A DNA stretch of 64,000 nucleotides from Vibrio sp. BS-M-Sm-2 (GCF_041504345.1 NZ_CP167894.1:3348001-3412000); one strand, 5' to 3'. Counted from the stretch's first letter, positions 27,301 through 37,224 are shown. Notes: a model not told the origin generated them from the sequence alone. A program made the numbers and translations.

Positions 27301-27363
27301 GTGAAGCGTTTTGAGGGTGAGAAGCTTGCCCACCCATTACAGGCGCTAGCCAAAATTCTTTAA
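24328..27363 (+). CDS. ydiJ: FAD-binding and Fe-S oxidoreductase YdiJ (D-2-hydroxyglutarate dehydrogenase type)
   Basis: This 1,011-residue fusion matches E. coli YdiJ (1,018). The N-terminal FAD_binding_4 domain has TFSPRGGGTGTNGQSLTKG and LGGMINTDASGQGS. The FAD-oxidase C domain has GHVDAGVLHVRP and MWGEHGKGFRSEY. A 4Fe-4S ferredoxin motif C-x2-C-x2-C-x3-CP is in CLACKACASQCP, and cysteine-rich CCG-like motifs are at the end (VGCCGMAGTFGHE). YdiJ oxidises D-2-hydroxyglutarate, clearing a by-product of SerA. The ATG has AGGAAG upstream and a strong terminator follows. Confidence 0.93.
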   Translation: MLPRLQLNADVDPVVVRFLDELKTAGFTGDIESQYSSRLAVATDNSVYQQLPQAVILPKTTQDVVLIGKVVSKSAYERVTFSPRGGGTGTNGQSLTKGIVVDLSRYMNKVLEINEKEGWVRVQSGVVKDQLNDAVRPYGYFFSPDLSTSNRATLGGMINTDASGQGSLKYGKTSDHVLSLQAVFADGSCLESDLSHGLPVEGEFAHHALAVTEAVCRDKRAQILDKFPPLNRFLTGYDLKNAISEQDDSFDLTRVLCGAEGSLAFITEAKLNLTKIPKARTLVNVKYNTFDSALRNAPFMVEAKALSVETVDSRVLNLAKQDIVWHTVSDLLTDVPNKEMLGINMVEFAGQDEAEVEQQVQALTARLETMVESEEAGVIGFQVCSDLASIGRIYNMRKKAVGLLGAAKGRAKPVAFAEDTCVPPENLADFIAEFRVLLDSKELNYGMFGHVDAGVLHVRPALDLCDPMQEALMHEVSDEVVKLVAKYGGLMWGEHGKGFRSEYGPDFFGEELFTELRRVKAAFDPHNKMNPGKICTPLESDAELVKVTDTKRGFYDRQIDVQVRDSFKQAMECNGNGLCFNYDTSSPMCPSMKVTADRRHSPKGRAGLVREWLRQLTEQGVDILDLEQEALKDNTPVKTMVERVRNTMNKRHEYDFSHEVHEAMNGCLACKACASQCPIKVDVPSFRSRFLNIYYSRYQRPAKDYLVANIETMLPLMAKAPKVVNAALGQKWIQTATAKTIGYVDAPLMSVPTLKNRLSNKELQLFDLQYLEGLSSEQKKQHVLIVQDPFTSFYDAEVIEDFVTLAQKLGKTPVLLPFKPNGKALHIKGFLNRFAREAKSTSDFLSMVADIGIPLVGVDPALVLCYRDEYVEILGDKRGDFDVLTVHEWLMPSLGEFEARSSSEEMWYLFAHCTEKTKMPNAEKEWGAIFKHFGAALTSVPVGCCGMAGTFGHEVDKLQMSKDIYGLSWKPRMQDLPKERCLVTGYSCRSQVKRFEGEKLAHPLQALAKIL

Positions 27364-27370
27364 TACATTT

Positions 27371-27395
27371 AGCCCAGCAATTGCTGGGCTTTTTT
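27371..27395 (+). terminator. Terminator of ydiJ
   Basis: AGCCCAGCAA / TTGCTGGGCT is a perfect 10-bp stem followed by T6. Confidence 0.93.
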
Positions 27396-27430
27396 CTAAA
27401 CTAACAATGGAATTGTTAATAAGGAAAGCT

Positions 27431-27892
27431 ATGAGATTTCTTGAATTAAAAGTCCCCCCGGTTGCTCTTTTTATATTGGTCTTAGTCGCCTCTTACTTCA
27501 GCGCTCAACAGTTGAATACAGGGGCAGTAGGATTGCCGTTTAAGTTCATCATTCTTGGTGTCGGAATAGTTTTGAGCGGTGTTATTGGATTGGCTGGTGT
27601 TTGGGAATTTCGAAAACAGAAAACTACTGTTAATCCTATTAAGGTCGGGACAGCTTCTACCGTCGTCGATAGCGGGATTTTTGGCTACACGCGAAACCCA
27701 ATGTATCTAGGGCTATTCATCTTACTGTTCAGCTTTGGTTACTTCTTCCAGAATATCTTCAGTGTACTACTCAGCTTTGGCTTCGTAATCTACATGAATT
27801 ACTTCCAAATCAAACCAGAAGAGCGAGCACTAGAGCAATTGTTCGGTGCGGAATATGTTGATTACAAACAAAAGGTTAGACGTTGGGTGTGA
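27431..27892 (+). CDS. Isoprenylcysteine carboxylmethyltransferase-like membrane methyltransferase
   Basis: The product has 153 residues from ATG 27431, with AAGGA 5 nt upstream; ATG 27407 lacks a ribosome site. Three to four membrane segments are visible, and the C-terminal SAM-binding signature GIFGYTRNPMYLG followed by EERALEQLFG matches ICMT/PEMT-type enzymes (R-N-P-M-Y and the terminal E..L...FG). Its substrate in bacteria is unknown; lipids or small thiols are possible. It is a single-gene unit between two terminators. Confidence 0.88.
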   Translation: MRFLELKVPPVALFILVLVASYFSAQQLNTGAVGLPFKFIILGVGIVLSGVIGLAGVWEFRKQKTTVNPIKVGTASTVVDSGIFGYTRNPMYLGLFILLFSFGYFFQNIFSVLLSFGFVIYMNYFQIKPEERALEQLFGAEYVDYKQKVRRWV

Positions 27893-27944
27893 TTTTTTCT
27901 GTGGGGTAATGAGTTAACCAATCACTAATATCCGTTACGTTTTC

Positions 27945-27982
27945 AAGGTAAGCCATATTTTGGTGTGCTTACCTTTTATATT
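27945..27982 (+). terminator. Terminator after the ICMT-like gene
   Basis: AAGGTAAGC / GCTTACCTT, a 9-bp stem with a 13-nt loop, is followed by a T-rich tail. Confidence 0.75.
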
Positions 27983-28037
27983 TATTTTTTATCAAATAAC
28001 CTGCCCGTCATTATTAAAACAAATGAAAGGTTAGGTA

Positions 28038-29693
28038 ATGAAAGTTATCCAGACAAAATGGCTGCCACTAAGTATTTATGCGGTTGGCCTCTCTTCAATG
28101 CCGGTGTTGGCAGATATCTCCCCTCAAATTATCAACGGTAACGAAGCGACAAAAGGTAGTTGGCCATTCATGGTCGCTCTCGTTTCAAAAAATATGGACG
28201 CCTACGAAGGGCAGTTCTGCGGCGCAAGTTTCATTGGTGAGCGATATGTACTCACAGCAGCACACTGTATCGAAGCAAGCAGTAACCAAGATTTTGAGGT
28301 TGTCATTGGTGTCTCTGATCTTTCTTCGCCCGACGTAGAGCAGCACCGCTATTCTGTTGAGCAAATTTATACCCATGAAAATTATACTCAAGAGCCTGCG
28401 AGCAATGACATTGCCATTATTGAGCTTAGTGACAGGCCCACGAAGTCTGCGGTCAACCTTGTCGATGGTCATGTCCGTGATAATTTGAATGCAGGTCAGA
28501 TGCTAACGGTCATAGGGTGGGGTGACCAGAATTCATCAGAAGAGCAATACTCATCGACGAGTAAGTTGCATCAAGTGAATGTTCCCTTGGTTAGTCAGCG
28601 TGAATGTAACCTTGGTCAAGGAGATGGATATTCAGATATTGGCTCTGATGCTTTTTGTGCTGGTTACAAAGAAGGTGGTCGTGACTCATGTAATGGAGAT
28701 AGCGGTGGCCCAATCATGTTATACACCAATGGTAACTACGAACAGCTAGGTCTTGTGAGTTGGGGGGAAGGTTGTGCACAGCCAAATGCATTCGGCGTAT
28801 ACACCAACATAAGCCACTTTGCTGACTGGATTGATAAGAAGACGGCAGGTTTTAGTTACCAAACTAAAGTGATGTTAGGCGCTCAACCTTTGGGCCTACT
28901 TGAACACAAGTTTGAATTTACGAACAAATCAGATCAAGAGATTAATGTAACCAACGTATCTTTAGCTGTCGGTACAAACGATCCCATAACTTACAATGGC
29001 AGTGCAATCATAAAGAGCAATAGTTGTATGACGCTATCGCCGAATGAGAGTTGTGAAGTGGCTGTAAGCTACAACATAGACTCAGTGGGTAACCATGGTT
29101 TTGGTGTCAAGCTTTCGACCGACTCACTAGTCGATGTGGTGACGTCAAAGGCATATGCTATTGGCGCGAATGAGGTTTCTGACACGGTGAACGTGCTCGT
29201 CACTCTACCTAAAAATGGTGTATACAGCACCGAAGCTTGGGATGTTGAAGGGAATACGATAGCTTCACCGGATATCGGCAATGGCCAATCCACCGCATTC
29301 ATTGTTGAAGGTATCCCAACTGGTACTGTGTCTTTGGATCTAACCGTATTTTCTGAAGAAGAACATGACTATATGGAGATCTATATTAACGGCTTTGAAG
29401 TCGGCGCGTTTGCGGGGCAACTATCTGGGACTGTTGAATTGCCAATGGCGAGAGCTAAAGACAATAGTTTTATGATTGCGTACAGCAAAGATGAGGTGGG
29501 GGCTGCAGGGCATGACAGAGTGACCATTAAGAACTTTGCTTATACCGATGAGATTAAAGAGTTAAGCTTAACGGAAGACCCAATCATCAAAAAGACAGGT
29601 GGTTCACTAGGTTGGTATTGGCTGGTGATGCTTTTAGGCGGCGCGATGAGACGTAAGTCATTTTCGTTATTTAAGAGGAAAGGTAGTCATTAA
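28038..29693 (+). CDS. vesB: Secreted trypsin-like serine protease with GlyGly-CTERM tail (VesB-like)
   Basis: The 551-residue precursor has a signal peptide ending VLA, a short propeptide and the activation site before IINGNEA. The catalytic triad is H76 (TAAHC), D124 (SNDIAII) and S222 (GDSGGP); D216 in the S1 pocket implies cutting after Arg or Lys. A beta-rich domain of about 250 residues follows, and the end reads TGGSLGWYWLVMLLGG then RRK, a GlyGly-CTERM signal processed by rhombosortase. In V. cholerae VesB is exported by the type II system and lies beside the hut genes, as here. The symbol rests on architecture and this neighbourhood. Confidence 0.88.
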   Translation: MKVIQTKWLPLSIYAVGLSSMPVLADISPQIINGNEATKGSWPFMVALVSKNMDAYEGQFCGASFIGERYVLTAAHCIEASSNQDFEVVIGVSDLSSPDVEQHRYSVEQIYTHENYTQEPASNDIAIIELSDRPTKSAVNLVDGHVRDNLNAGQMLTVIGWGDQNSSEEQYSSTSKLHQVNVPLVSQRECNLGQGDGYSDIGSDAFCAGYKEGGRDSCNGDSGGPIMLYTNGNYEQLGLVSWGEGCAQPNAFGVYTNISHFADWIDKKTAGFSYQTKVMLGAQPLGLLEHKFEFTNKSDQEINVTNVSLAVGTNDPITYNGSAIIKSNSCMTLSPNESCEVAVSYNIDSVGNHGFGVKLSTDSLVDVVTSKAYAIGANEVSDTVNVLVTLPKNGVYSTEAWDVEGNTIASPDIGNGQSTAFIVEGIPTGTVSLDLTVFSEEEHDYMEIYINGFEVGAFAGQLSGTVELPMARAKDNSFMIAYSKDEVGAAGHDRVTIKNFAYTDEIKELSLTEDPIIKKTGGSLGWYWLVMLLGGAMRRKSFSLFKRKGSH

Positions 29694-29739
29694 AGACCTG
29701 TGACTGTCATTTAAACCATGGTCTATTGTTAAGAATGAA

Positions 29740-29772
29740 AAAGCCCAGCTTGAGGATATCAAGCTGGGCTTT
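29740..29772. terminator. Bidirectional terminator between vesB-like and DUF3581 genes
   Basis: AAAGCCCAGCTTGA / TCAAGCTGGGCTTT is a perfect 14-bp stem with a 5-nt loop serving convergent genes. Confidence 0.9.
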
Positions 29773-29826
29773 ATTGATCTTACTCTAGAGCTTATTTACA
29801 TCGAGATGTGTAAATAAGGATGCTGA

Positions 29827-30570
29827 TTAAGCGGCAGCTGCGAACTGAGCTAGAAACATCTCTTTACGCTCGTTGAAGCGGTTTACTAGGTCGTCGACAG
29901 AAGCTTGGTCGTATGGCTTAAGACCACTTGCTACCATGCGCTTCACGCCTTTACCGACTACTTCGCCGTCTTCTTTGAAGTCGAAGTTCAGAGTCACGAT
30001 GCCACGCTTGCCTTCAACATCAAAAGTTGCGCCAGAGAATTCAACTTCTGGGTGAGACAGGTCTAGGCGAGTAAATTCAACTTCCATGCTCTCGTAAATC
30101 ACAAGAGGACGTTGGCAGTTGATCATCATCTGTTGTTCTTCCATAAGAGGAACCATGATGTGTGGGAAGTTCATGCCAGAGAACTTAACGTAGTTTGTTA
30201 CTACGTGCTCGATGAACGCTTGGTCGTGGCTCTTTTCACCTTCACAAGACATGTGTAGGTACTCTTTGCCTTTCTCGTCAACCAGTGAGCTTTCTTTCTC
30301 ACATTTGTTGTCAACGCTTAGCGCAATACCGTTACCAACCATACCTGAAAAATCAAAACGCATTTTTTGGCTGATGCCTTCTTTCTGCAGAAGAACTGCA
30401 AACAAAAGGTCGCCAGGCACGCAGAAGCGCTTGTTGTCTTCATCGTGAATTGGGTTGAAGTCAGCGGCTACTTTTTTAGCAAAGTGGCTAGCCTGTTCAC
30501 GAGTGAATTGAAATTGATTGTCTTCAGTAGAAAAGTAAGGTGTCAGAAACATAGTATCGCTATTAGTCAT
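29827..30570 (-). CDS. DUF3581 family protein, hotdog-like
   Basis: The protein has 247 residues from ATG 30570; ATG 30552 (FLTPYFS...) is an alternative and neither has a ribosome site. It matches DUF3581 of Vibrio and Shewanella. The segment ADFNPIHDEDNKRFCVPGD strongly resembles the catalytic D...NP.H motif of MaoC-like hotdog hydratases, with a second hotdog-like half after residue 120. A role in lipid or acyl-thioester metabolism is inference. It is not linked to the hut operon by direction and spacing alone: 200 nt and a hairpin separate them. Confidence 0.8.
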   Translation of the reverse strand: MTNSDTMFLTPYFSTEDNQFQFTREQASHFAKKVAADFNPIHDEDNKRFCVPGDLLFAVLLQKEGISQKMRFDFSGMVGNGIALSVDNKCEKESSLVDEKGKEYLHMSCEGEKSHDQAFIEHVVTNYVKFSGMNFPHIMVPLMEEQQMMINCQRPLVIYESMEVEFTRLDLSHPEVEFSGATFDVEGKRGIVTLNFDFKEDGEVVGKGVKRMVASGLKPYDQASVDDLVNRFNERKEMFLAQFAAAA

Positions 30571-30710
30571 CAAATCTGGGGTGGATTATAGCTAACTAAC
30601 TTCGCTCTAATGGTCTATCCAGTTAACTTTTCTTATATATCAACCGATTAGATAAATACGTTGGATGGTATGTGGGGATTTTAAGGAGGATATGGTGATT
30701 AGCTCAATGC

Positions 30711-30737
30711 AACAAGGGCTAATCAATAGCCCTTGTT
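30711..30737 (-). terminator. Hairpin at the end of the hut operon
   Basis: AACAAGGGCT / AGCCCTTGTT forms a perfect 10-bp stem with a 7-nt loop, 42 nt past the hutH stop. The T tail on the minus strand is short. Confidence 0.6.
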
Positions 30738-30778
30738 TATATAACACTCTAATGAGCGTTGTTCAGATTGTTTCTGTC

Positions 30779-32311
30779 TTAAAAGCTACACAGAGTCCCC
30801 TCAGGCATTAGGTGGTTATGCACTGATAACTTGAGTAATAGGTTAGCTTGTTCAATATCCGGAGCAAAATATCGGTCTTTATCGTAGAAGCTGACTTTTT
30901 CACGCAGAATCTGTTTCGCTTCTTCGACACGAGGGGACGATAGATTTGGTGCTCGGAAATCGAGTCCTTGTGCTGCTGCTAAGTATTCTACTGCCAATAT
31001 TCCACGGGTGTTTTCAGCCATGTATCTAAGCCTACGAGCGGCAAAGGTGGCCATTGATACGTGGTCTTCTTGGTTTGCAGAAGTAGGTAGGCTGTCTATT
31101 GACGCAGGATGCGCTAAGGTTTTGTTCTCACTCGCCAATGCTGCAGAGGTAACCTGAGCAATCATAAAGCCTGAGTTCACGCCGCCGTTATCGACCAAGA
31201 AAGGTGGTAGTTTGCTTAGTGCACTATCAATCAGCAATGCCATTCTTCGTTCAGACAGGCTACCTATCTCGGCAATGGCCAACGCAAGGTTATCGGCTGC
31301 CATTGCGACGGGTTCTGCGTGGAAGTTACCCCCTGAAATAATATCGCCATCATCAGCGAAAACCAGCGGGTTGTCCGATACCGAGTTCGCTTCAACATTT
31401 AAAATTTCAGCTGAGTTACGAATCTGCTGTAAGCAGGCACCCATCACTTGAGGCTGACAACGCAGTGAGTAAGGATCTTGAACCTTTTCACAACAAGTGT
31501 GTGATTCACCAATCTCACTCTTTTGATCGAGCATATGGCGGTAAGCAAGCGCTGCATCCATTTGGCCACGATGACCACGAACGCGGTGAATACGAGGGTC
31601 AAATGGGCGGCGACTACCGAGTGCTGCTTCAACAGACATCGCGCCACACACTGTTGCAGATGCAAACAAGTCTTCCGCTGCGAACAGACCTTCTAATGCG
31701 AATGCAGTCGATGCTTGTGTGCCATTTAACAGCGCTAAGCCTTCTTTCGGCGCTAACGTGATTGGCTCAAGGCCTGCGATCTGCATTGCTTCTAAACCTG
31801 TGATGATCTTGCCGTTGTGACGTGCTTGACCTTCACCTAGCAGAACGGTACTCATGTGGGCAAGGGGAGCAAGATCTCCAGATGCACCTACTGAGCCTTT
31901 CTGTGGTACACATGGGTAAACCTGTGCGTTTACAAGATCAATAAGGGCATTAATCACTTTGAGGCGGATACCCGAGTAACCGCGAGACAAGCTGTTAATC
32001 TTCAATACCATCATCAAACGCACGGTTTCATCAGACATAAATTTGCCAATGCCCGCTGCGTGAGAAAGTACGATACTTTTCTGTAGAACTTCGAGATCTT
32101 CAGGGGCGATTTTGGTATTTGCTAGTAAGCCAAAACCTGTGTTGATGCCGTATACAGTGCGATCTTCAGCAATCACTTGTTCGACAACGTGCATGCTCGC
32201 TTCAATATCAGGGATAGCTGCAGGATCCAGTGACAGGTTCACAGGGCTACGGCTGATTTTACGAAGTTCAGATAGGCCTAGAAGTCCTGGCTTAAGTAAT
32301 AAATTCAACAT
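30779..32311 (-). CDS. hutH: Histidine ammonia-lyase
   Basis: The enzyme converts L-histidine to urocanate and ammonia, the first step of the hut pathway. It has 510 residues, as in other HutH proteins. The self-made MIO cofactor comes from Ala-Ser-Gly in [15 protein letters not shown], and [14 protein letters not shown] near the C-terminus is also conserved. GGAG precedes the ATG and hutU ends 14 nt upstream, so both share one mRNA. It is the last gene of the operon. Confidence 0.98.
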   Translation of the reverse strand: MLNLLLKPGLLGLSELRKISRSPVNLSLDPAAIPDIEASMHVVEQVIAEDRTVYGINTGFGLLANTKIAPEDLEVLQKSIVLSHAAGIGKFMSDETVRLMMVLKINSLSRGYSGIRLKVINALIDLVNAQVYPCVPQKGSVGASGDLAPLAHMSTVLLGEGQARHNGKIITGLEAMQIAGLEPITLAPKEGLALLNGTQASTAFALEGLFAAEDLFASATVCGAMSVEAALGSRRPFDPRIHRVRGHRGQMDAALAYRHMLDQKSEIGESHTCCEKVQDPYSLRCQPQVMGACLQQIRNSAEILNVEANSVSDNPLVFADDGDIISGGNFHAEPVAMAADNLALAIAEIGSLSERRMALLIDSALSKLPPFLVDNGGVNSGFMIAQVTSAALASENKTLAHPASIDSLPTSANQEDHVSMATFAARRLRYMAENTRGILAVEYLAAAQGLDFRAPNLSSPRVEEAKQILREKVSFYDKDRYFAPDIEQANLLLKLSVHNHLMPEGTLCSF

Positions 32312-32325
32312 GTTATCTCCAGGTA

Positions 32326-34020
32326 TTAAAGGCGACGAAGTTCTTCGTTTAGCATAGGTAAATCAAGCTTCTGTTCTTTAGCACACTGCTTGGCAATATC
32401 GTAACCCGCATCTGCATGACGCATCACGCCGGTTGCTGGATCATTGTGAAGTACGCGAGCAATACGTTGCGAAGCATCTTCACTGCCGTCACAACAAATC
32501 ACCATACCCGAGTGTTGTGAGAAGCCCATACCAACGCCGCCACCGTGGTGCAAAGAAACCCAAGTTGCGCCACCAGCTGTGTTCAGAAGGGCATTCAATA
32601 GAGGCCAATCAGACACTGCATCTGAGCCATCCATCATGCCTTCAGTTTCGCGGTTCGGGCTCGCTACTGAACCTGAATCTAGGTGGTCACGACCGATAAC
32701 AACTGGTGCTTTTAGTTCGCCATTTTTAACCATTTCATTGAATGCTTGGCCTAAACGTTCACGATCTTTCAATCCAACCCAACAAATACGCGCTGGTAGG
32801 CCTTGGAACTGAATGCGTTCACGCGCCATATCTAGCCAGTTATGTAGATGCGGGTTGTCTGGAATCAGTTCTTTTACTTTTTGGTCTGTTTTGTAGATGT
32901 CTTCCGGGTCACCAGATAGGGCAGCCCAACGGAAAGGACCAATACCTTCGCAGAATAAAGGTCGAATATAAGCAGGAACGAAGCCTGGGAAATCAAATGC
33001 GTTTTCCACGCCTTCTTCTAGTGCCATTTGGCGAATGTTGTTGCCGTAATCTACGGTTGCTGCGCCGCGGTATTGTAGGTCGAGCATCGCTTGAACTTGA
33101 ATCGCCATCGATTGTTTCGCGGCTTTCACCACTTTTGCTTCATCAATGGTGCGCTCTTGCGCTGCTTTCTCCATTGTCCAACCTTGCGGTAAGTAACCGT
33201 TCAGTGGATCGTGGGCAGATGTTTGGTCAGTTACTACGTCAGGCGTGATGTTACGTTCAACTAACTCTGGGAATACGTCTGCGGCGTTACCTAATAGACC
33301 AACAGAGATAGGTGTGTCTGACTCTTTAATCATTGCCATTGCTTCATCTAAACTGGTGGCTTTTTTGTCTACATAGCCAGTACGTAAGCGGTAGTCGATT
33401 CGTGATTCATCACATTCAACCGCGATCATTGAGAAGCCAGCCATAGTTGCAGCAAGAGGCTGAGCGCCGCCCATACCGCCAAGGCCGCCAGTTAGAACCC
33501 ACTTGCCATTCGCTTCACCTAGGAAGTGCTTCTTCGCGATAGCGACAAAGGTTTCGTAAGTACCTTGAACGATGCCTTGTGAGCCAATGTAAATCCAGCT
33601 ACCTGCGGTCATTTGGCCGTACATCATCAAGCCTTCTTTATCGAGTTCGTTGAAGTGTTCCCAGTTTGCCCAGTGTGGAACAAGGTTCGAGTTAGCGATC
33701 AGTACGCGAGGTGCGTTTTTATGAGTCGGGAATACGCCTACAGGTTTACCTGATTGAACAAGTAACGTTTGATCGTCTTCTAAACGCTCTAATACTTCAA
33801 CAATCTTGTCATAACATTTCCAATCACGTGCCGCGCGACCGATACCGCCATACACAACCAGTGCATGTGGGTGTTCTGCCACATCAGGGTCTAGGTTGTT
33901 CATCAGCATACGCAGCGGTGCTTCTGTTAACCAAGATTTAGCGCGCAAAGTGGTGCCATGAGGTGCGCGAATTTCGCGAGTCGTGTCGAGACGAGGGTCA
34001 CTGTTGTGGTGTTCCGTCAT
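32326..34020 (-). CDS. hutU: Urocanate hydratase
   Basis: The enzyme adds water to urocanate to give imidazolonepropionate using tightly bound NAD as electrophile. It has 564 residues. The family signatures are visible: [20 protein letters not shown], split here as [11 protein letters not shown], the NAD-site [15 protein letters not shown], and [19 protein letters not shown] precedes the ATG. The 72-bp gap to hutG upstream contains a short hexanucleotide array. Confidence 0.98.
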   Translation of the reverse strand: MTEHHNSDPRLDTTREIRAPHGTTLRAKSWLTEAPLRMLMNNLDPDVAEHPHALVVYGGIGRAARDWKCYDKIVEVLERLEDDQTLLVQSGKPVGVFPTHKNAPRVLIANSNLVPHWANWEHFNELDKEGLMMYGQMTAGSWIYIGSQGIVQGTYETFVAIAKKHFLGEANGKWVLTGGLGGMGGAQPLAATMAGFSMIAVECDESRIDYRLRTGYVDKKATSLDEAMAMIKESDTPISVGLLGNAADVFPELVERNITPDVVTDQTSAHDPLNGYLPQGWTMEKAAQERTIDEAKVVKAAKQSMAIQVQAMLDLQYRGAATVDYGNNIRQMALEEGVENAFDFPGFVPAYIRPLFCEGIGPFRWAALSGDPEDIYKTDQKVKELIPDNPHLHNWLDMARERIQFQGLPARICWVGLKDRERLGQAFNEMVKNGELKAPVVIGRDHLDSGSVASPNRETEGMMDGSDAVSDWPLLNALLNTAGGATWVSLHHGGGVGMGFSQHSGMVICCDGSEDASQRIARVLHNDPATGVMRHADAGYDIAKQCAKEQKLDLPMLNEELRRL

Positions 34021-34051
34021 TTTGGAATTCCTTCTGTTTCACGTTATATCG

Positions 34052-34075
34052 TTGTAGTTGTAGTTGTAGTTGTAG
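34052..34075. repeat. Hexanucleotide repeat (TTGTAG)4 between hutG and hutU
   Basis: Four perfect copies lie in the intergenic gap, about 30 nt upstream of the hutU start on the minus strand. Confidence 0.9.
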
Positions 34076-34092
34076 TTATCGGTATAGCTGGA

Positions 34093-35142
34093 TTAGTCGC
34101 CTGCCATTGCACTGGTAATATCCCAACACAAACGTGCCGCCAATCGAGCCGTTTGGCCATCGATGTCGTAGTCTGGGTTATATTCCGCAATGTCCGCGAT
34201 AATGAGTTTTTCACTGTGTTTGAAAATCTGTTCTAGAAAAGGAGCGAGTGCTTCATAGTTCACGCCTCTTGCTGCTGGTGCACTTACACCCGGTGCAGTC
34301 GCCGCAGGGAAGACATCGAGATCAATAGTGAGATAGAGGTAATCACAGTCAGCGATGAATTTTTGCAACTTAACCAGTTGAGCGGCTTGGTTTACTTGGG
34401 TCATGTTGCGGTCGTGTTCATACCAAACGCCCAGTTGGTCGGCTTTGTTAAACAGCGCTTTGGTATTGCTAGCTGCACTCACACCAAGACAAGCGTAATG
34501 AAACGGCCATTGATACGTTTGGCAGTAGTCACTTATTTGGTTAAACGGTGTGCCTGAGCTTGGTTTGACGTCAGCGATGTCGCTTTCAAATTCACGAAGA
34601 TCAAAGTGAGCATCAAAGTTAACGATGCCTATCTTAGGTTTGCGCTCTGGTTGAATTTTATCAAGGTGTTCAGCTTTTTTATGTAGATGCTCAGCGAGGC
34701 CTTGGAACGATGCCCAAGCCACTTCGTGACCGCCGCCAAGGGTAATCACTTTGTTAGTGGATAGAACATTGGCAATCACAGAAGCACACTGTTTTTGGCT
34801 AACTTCGAGCTGACCATCATTACACTCGATATCACCGAGATCCGCGATGTGTGCGTCACTGTGCCAAGCCATATTAGCTAACGCTTGACGAATCAGGTTG
34901 GGTGCTTGTTTCGCGCCCACGCGTCCTTTATTTCTTGCGACACCGGCATCGCTGGCAAAGCCCACCAAGGCGATAGCGCTGTCAGTCAGATCGTCACTTA
35001 AATCACTACTTTGCACTTGCTTGGTAATGTGATGAACGCGAGTGCCGAGTGCGCCATCTTCAAGATCATTACGCCCAGTCCACACAAAGTTATGTATGGT
35101 TTTTACGTTCTCTTGAATGCCGTTGGACTTAGATTGAGTCAT
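34093..35142 (-). CDS. hutG: Formimidoylglutamase
   Basis: The enzyme hydrolyses N-formimidoyl-L-glutamate to glutamate and formamide, a final step of the hut pathway. The start is ATG 35142 (TQSKSNGIQ...), preceded by GAGGTG, giving 349 residues and a 14-nt overlap with hutI. The arginase-fold metal ligands are visible: [16 protein letters not shown] and [18 protein letters not shown]. Upstream in-frame codons to 35187 lie within hutI and are not used here. The fold parallels agmatinase SpeB elsewhere in the window. Confidence 0.96.
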   Translation of the reverse strand: MTQSKSNGIQENVKTIHNFVWTGRNDLEDGALGTRVHHITKQVQSSDLSDDLTDSAIALVGFASDAGVARNKGRVGAKQAPNLIRQALANMAWHSDAHIADLGDIECNDGQLEVSQKQCASVIANVLSTNKVITLGGGHEVAWASFQGLAEHLHKKAEHLDKIQPERKPKIGIVNFDAHFDLREFESDIADVKPSSGTPFNQISDYCQTYQWPFHYACLGVSAASNTKALFNKADQLGVWYEHDRNMTQVNQAAQLVKLQKFIADCDYLYLTIDLDVFPAATAPGVSAPAARGVNYEALAPFLEQIFKHSEKLIIADIAEYNPDYDIDGQTARLAARLCWDITSAMAGD

Positions 35143-36379
35143 GACACACCTCGCCATTAACAATGCGTTTATGCAGATGAGGTACACCTACTTGATAGCT
35201 TAGATCGGCAGGGTGGTCGATATTCCAGATAGCTAAATCAGCGGCATAACCCACTTCGACTTTGCCTTTGGTTTGTGAGTCGCCAATGGCAGCCGCAGCA
35301 TTACACGTCACGCCACGCAGTGCTTCTTCAGGCGTTGTGCCAAACAGGGTGCAGCTCATGTTCATCATTAACGTTAGGTCAGCAAAAGGAGAAGTACCGG
35401 GGTTTAAGTCGGTCGCTATCGCCATTGGAATGTTGTGTTCGCGAAGTAGGGCAATAGGTGGCTGTTGAGTCTCTTTTAGGAAATAGAAAGCGCCGGGTAA
35501 TAAGGTTGCAACTGTGCCTGATTCTGCCAGCGCTTTGACTCCGGTTTCATCAAGGTATTCAACATGGTCAACAGAGAGTGCACCGTATTTTGCTGCAAGC
35601 GCGCTGCCACCCATATTCGAAAGTTGTTCAGTGTGGCCTTTAATCGCGAGGCCATGCTGTTTAGCCGCTGCAAATACGCGTTCGGTTTGTTCTAGGTTGA
35701 AGCCGATAGATTCGCAAAACACGTCAACTGCATCAGCTAACCCTTGCTCTACAGCTTTAGGGATAATCTCTTGGCAGACCAGATCAATGTAACGATCGGG
35801 CTGCTCTTTATATTCTGGTGGTACAGCATGGGCAGCGAGGAGAGTAGTGGTGATCTTAATACGACGATGATTTTCTAACGCTTTAGCCGCGCGTAACATC
35901 TTGAGTTCATCTTCAAGTGTTAAACCATAGCCAGATTTTACTTCGATGCTGGTTACGCCACTTCTTAGCAGGCCATCGAGTCTCGGTAATGCCATTTCAA
36001 CCAGTTCAGACTCTTGTGCTGCGCGTGTTGCCGTGACTGTTGCTAGAATCCCGCCGCCTTGTTTGGCGATGTCCGTGTAAGAGACACCATTCAAACGCTG
36101 TTCAAATTCGTTGGCGCGATTGCCTGCAAATATGAGGTGAGTGTGGCAATCAATCAGCCCTGGGGTGACGAGCTTGTTCTTGCAATCATAGGTGATGTAA
36201 TCCGCAGAGCTATCAATGCTCGGTTGTTCTATTTCAGAAGCATGTACTTCGTGGTTTGAACAAGAGATAGACACGATTTTACCACTTTCGATAACGATAT
36301 CTTGAGAGGAAGAGGGCTGATAGCCGTCGGCTCCCGAGCTCATGGAGACCACTCGTGCGTTTTTGAGGATCAAATTCAT
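35129..36379 (-). CDS. hutI: Imidazolonepropionase
   Basis: The enzyme opens imidazolone-5-propionate to formimidoylglutamate. It has 416 residues from ATG 36379 ([11 protein letters not shown]...), with TAGGTG 6 nt upstream; the GTG two codons earlier is an alternative. It is an amidohydrolase with the metal HxH in [12 protein letters not shown], a later histidine in KGHTEQLS and the aspartate in [14 protein letters not shown]. The gene leads the hut structural operon and overlaps hutG. A palindromic HutC-type site lies just upstream. Confidence 0.97.
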   Translation of the reverse strand: MNLILKNARVVSMSSGADGYQPSSSQDIVIESGKIVSISCSNHEVHASEIEQPSIDSSADYITYDCKNKLVTPGLIDCHTHLIFAGNRANEFEQRLNGVSYTDIAKQGGGILATVTATRAAQESELVEMALPRLDGLLRSGVTSIEVKSGYGLTLEDELKMLRAAKALENHRRIKITTTLLAAHAVPPEYKEQPDRYIDLVCQEIIPKAVEQGLADAVDVFCESIGFNLEQTERVFAAAKQHGLAIKGHTEQLSNMGGSALAAKYGALSVDHVEYLDETGVKALAESGTVATLLPGAFYFLKETQQPPIALLREHNIPMAIATDLNPGTSPFADLTLMMNMSCTLFGTTPEEALRGVTCNAAAAIGDSQTKGKVEVGYAADLAIWNIDHPADLSYQVGVPHLHKRIVNGEVCHDSI

Positions 36380-36408
36380 AATCACCTAGATCTTTGCTAA
36401 ACATTAAA

Positions 36409-36418
36409 TGTATATACA
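36409..36418. promoter_or_regulatory. Candidate HutC operator upstream of hutI
   Basis: TGTATATACA is a perfect 10-bp palindrome located 30 nt upstream of the hutI ATG. Its flank TATACAAATA also occurs upstream of hutC at 37225-37234. TGTATA-type dyads are known for HutC repressors; binding is inferred. Confidence 0.65.
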
Positions 36419-36492
36419 AATAAATAGGCTAAACGCTGAGCCGAATCAAGTTGATGTTGCAAAAATGTGATCGGCGATCAGGATGATGTTCT

Positions 36493-37206
36493 TTAATCTA
36501 GAAGTATCTTGGAGCTTAATTTGTACTTAGAGCCAGGATGGTAGAGTAATGCAAAGCTGATGAGACGTTCTTTACTCCATGTTCTTCTATTCAAAAGAAG
36601 GCAAGGCTCTGATTCAGAAAGCTTTAGTGACGTTCTAATTTGAGAGTCCGGAATAATAGCTTCAACCGTGTGTTCGATCGCACTCAACGGGCAGCTTTTT
36701 GAAAGGTATTCGTTGGGTGTAGAGGTTGAAAAATCTTGCTCTAGGTATTTTGGAGCGGCTTGAGAGTTCACCCAGCGCGCTTCCAGTTGTATCGGCGTGT
36801 TGTCGGCAAAGTGTATGATTTCACTATAGAACACCTCTGCGTTAATCATCACACCTAACCGTGTAGCCGTGCTTTCATCAGCCTTGATGCTATCGTGCTT
36901 GATAACTTCGCTAGTATACGTTTGGCCGCGGTCTTTGATCTCTTGTGCGATGTTGTTGATATCGAGCAGCGGAGATTGCGCTTTTTCGTCTGGTTCACAA
37001 ACAAAAGTACCTAGTCTTGGTTTCCTGATGAGCTTGCCTTCAGACACAAGATCTCGAATGGCTTTGTTGACCGTCATTCTACTTACATTGAACTGCTCTG
37101 TGAGTTCGAGTTCGGTGGTGATTTGATAACCCACCGGCCAGTGACCATTGGTGATTTTGTCGTCTATGAACTGTTTTATCTGAAGGTAGAGCGGCGCTTT
37201 CGACAT
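36493..37206 (-). CDS. hutC: Histidine utilization repressor, GntR/HutC family
   Basis: The 237-residue protein has an N-terminal winged helix (PLYLQIKQFIDDKITNGHWP then LTEQFNVSRMTVNKAIRDL) and a C-terminal UTRA ligand domain (ARWVNSQAAPKYLEQDF, LLLNRRTW). HutC represses hut genes and is released by urocanate. It lies 5' of hutI in the same direction and is separated by about 110 bp that include a candidate operator, so hutI-G-U-H can be transcribed from its own promoter. AAGG precedes the ATG. Confidence 0.95.
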   Translation of the reverse strand: MSKAPLYLQIKQFIDDKITNGHWPVGYQITTELELTEQFNVSRMTVNKAIRDLVSEGKLIRKPRLGTFVCEPDEKAQSPLLDINNIAQEIKDRGQTYTSEVIKHDSIKADESTATRLGVMINAEVFYSEIIHFADNTPIQLEARWVNSQAAPKYLEQDFSTSTPNEYLSKSCPLSAIEHTVEAIIPDSQIRTSLKLSESEPCLLLNRRTWSKERLISFALLYHPGSKYKLSSKILLD

Positions 37207-37224
37207 AATGAAACCTTATTTGAC

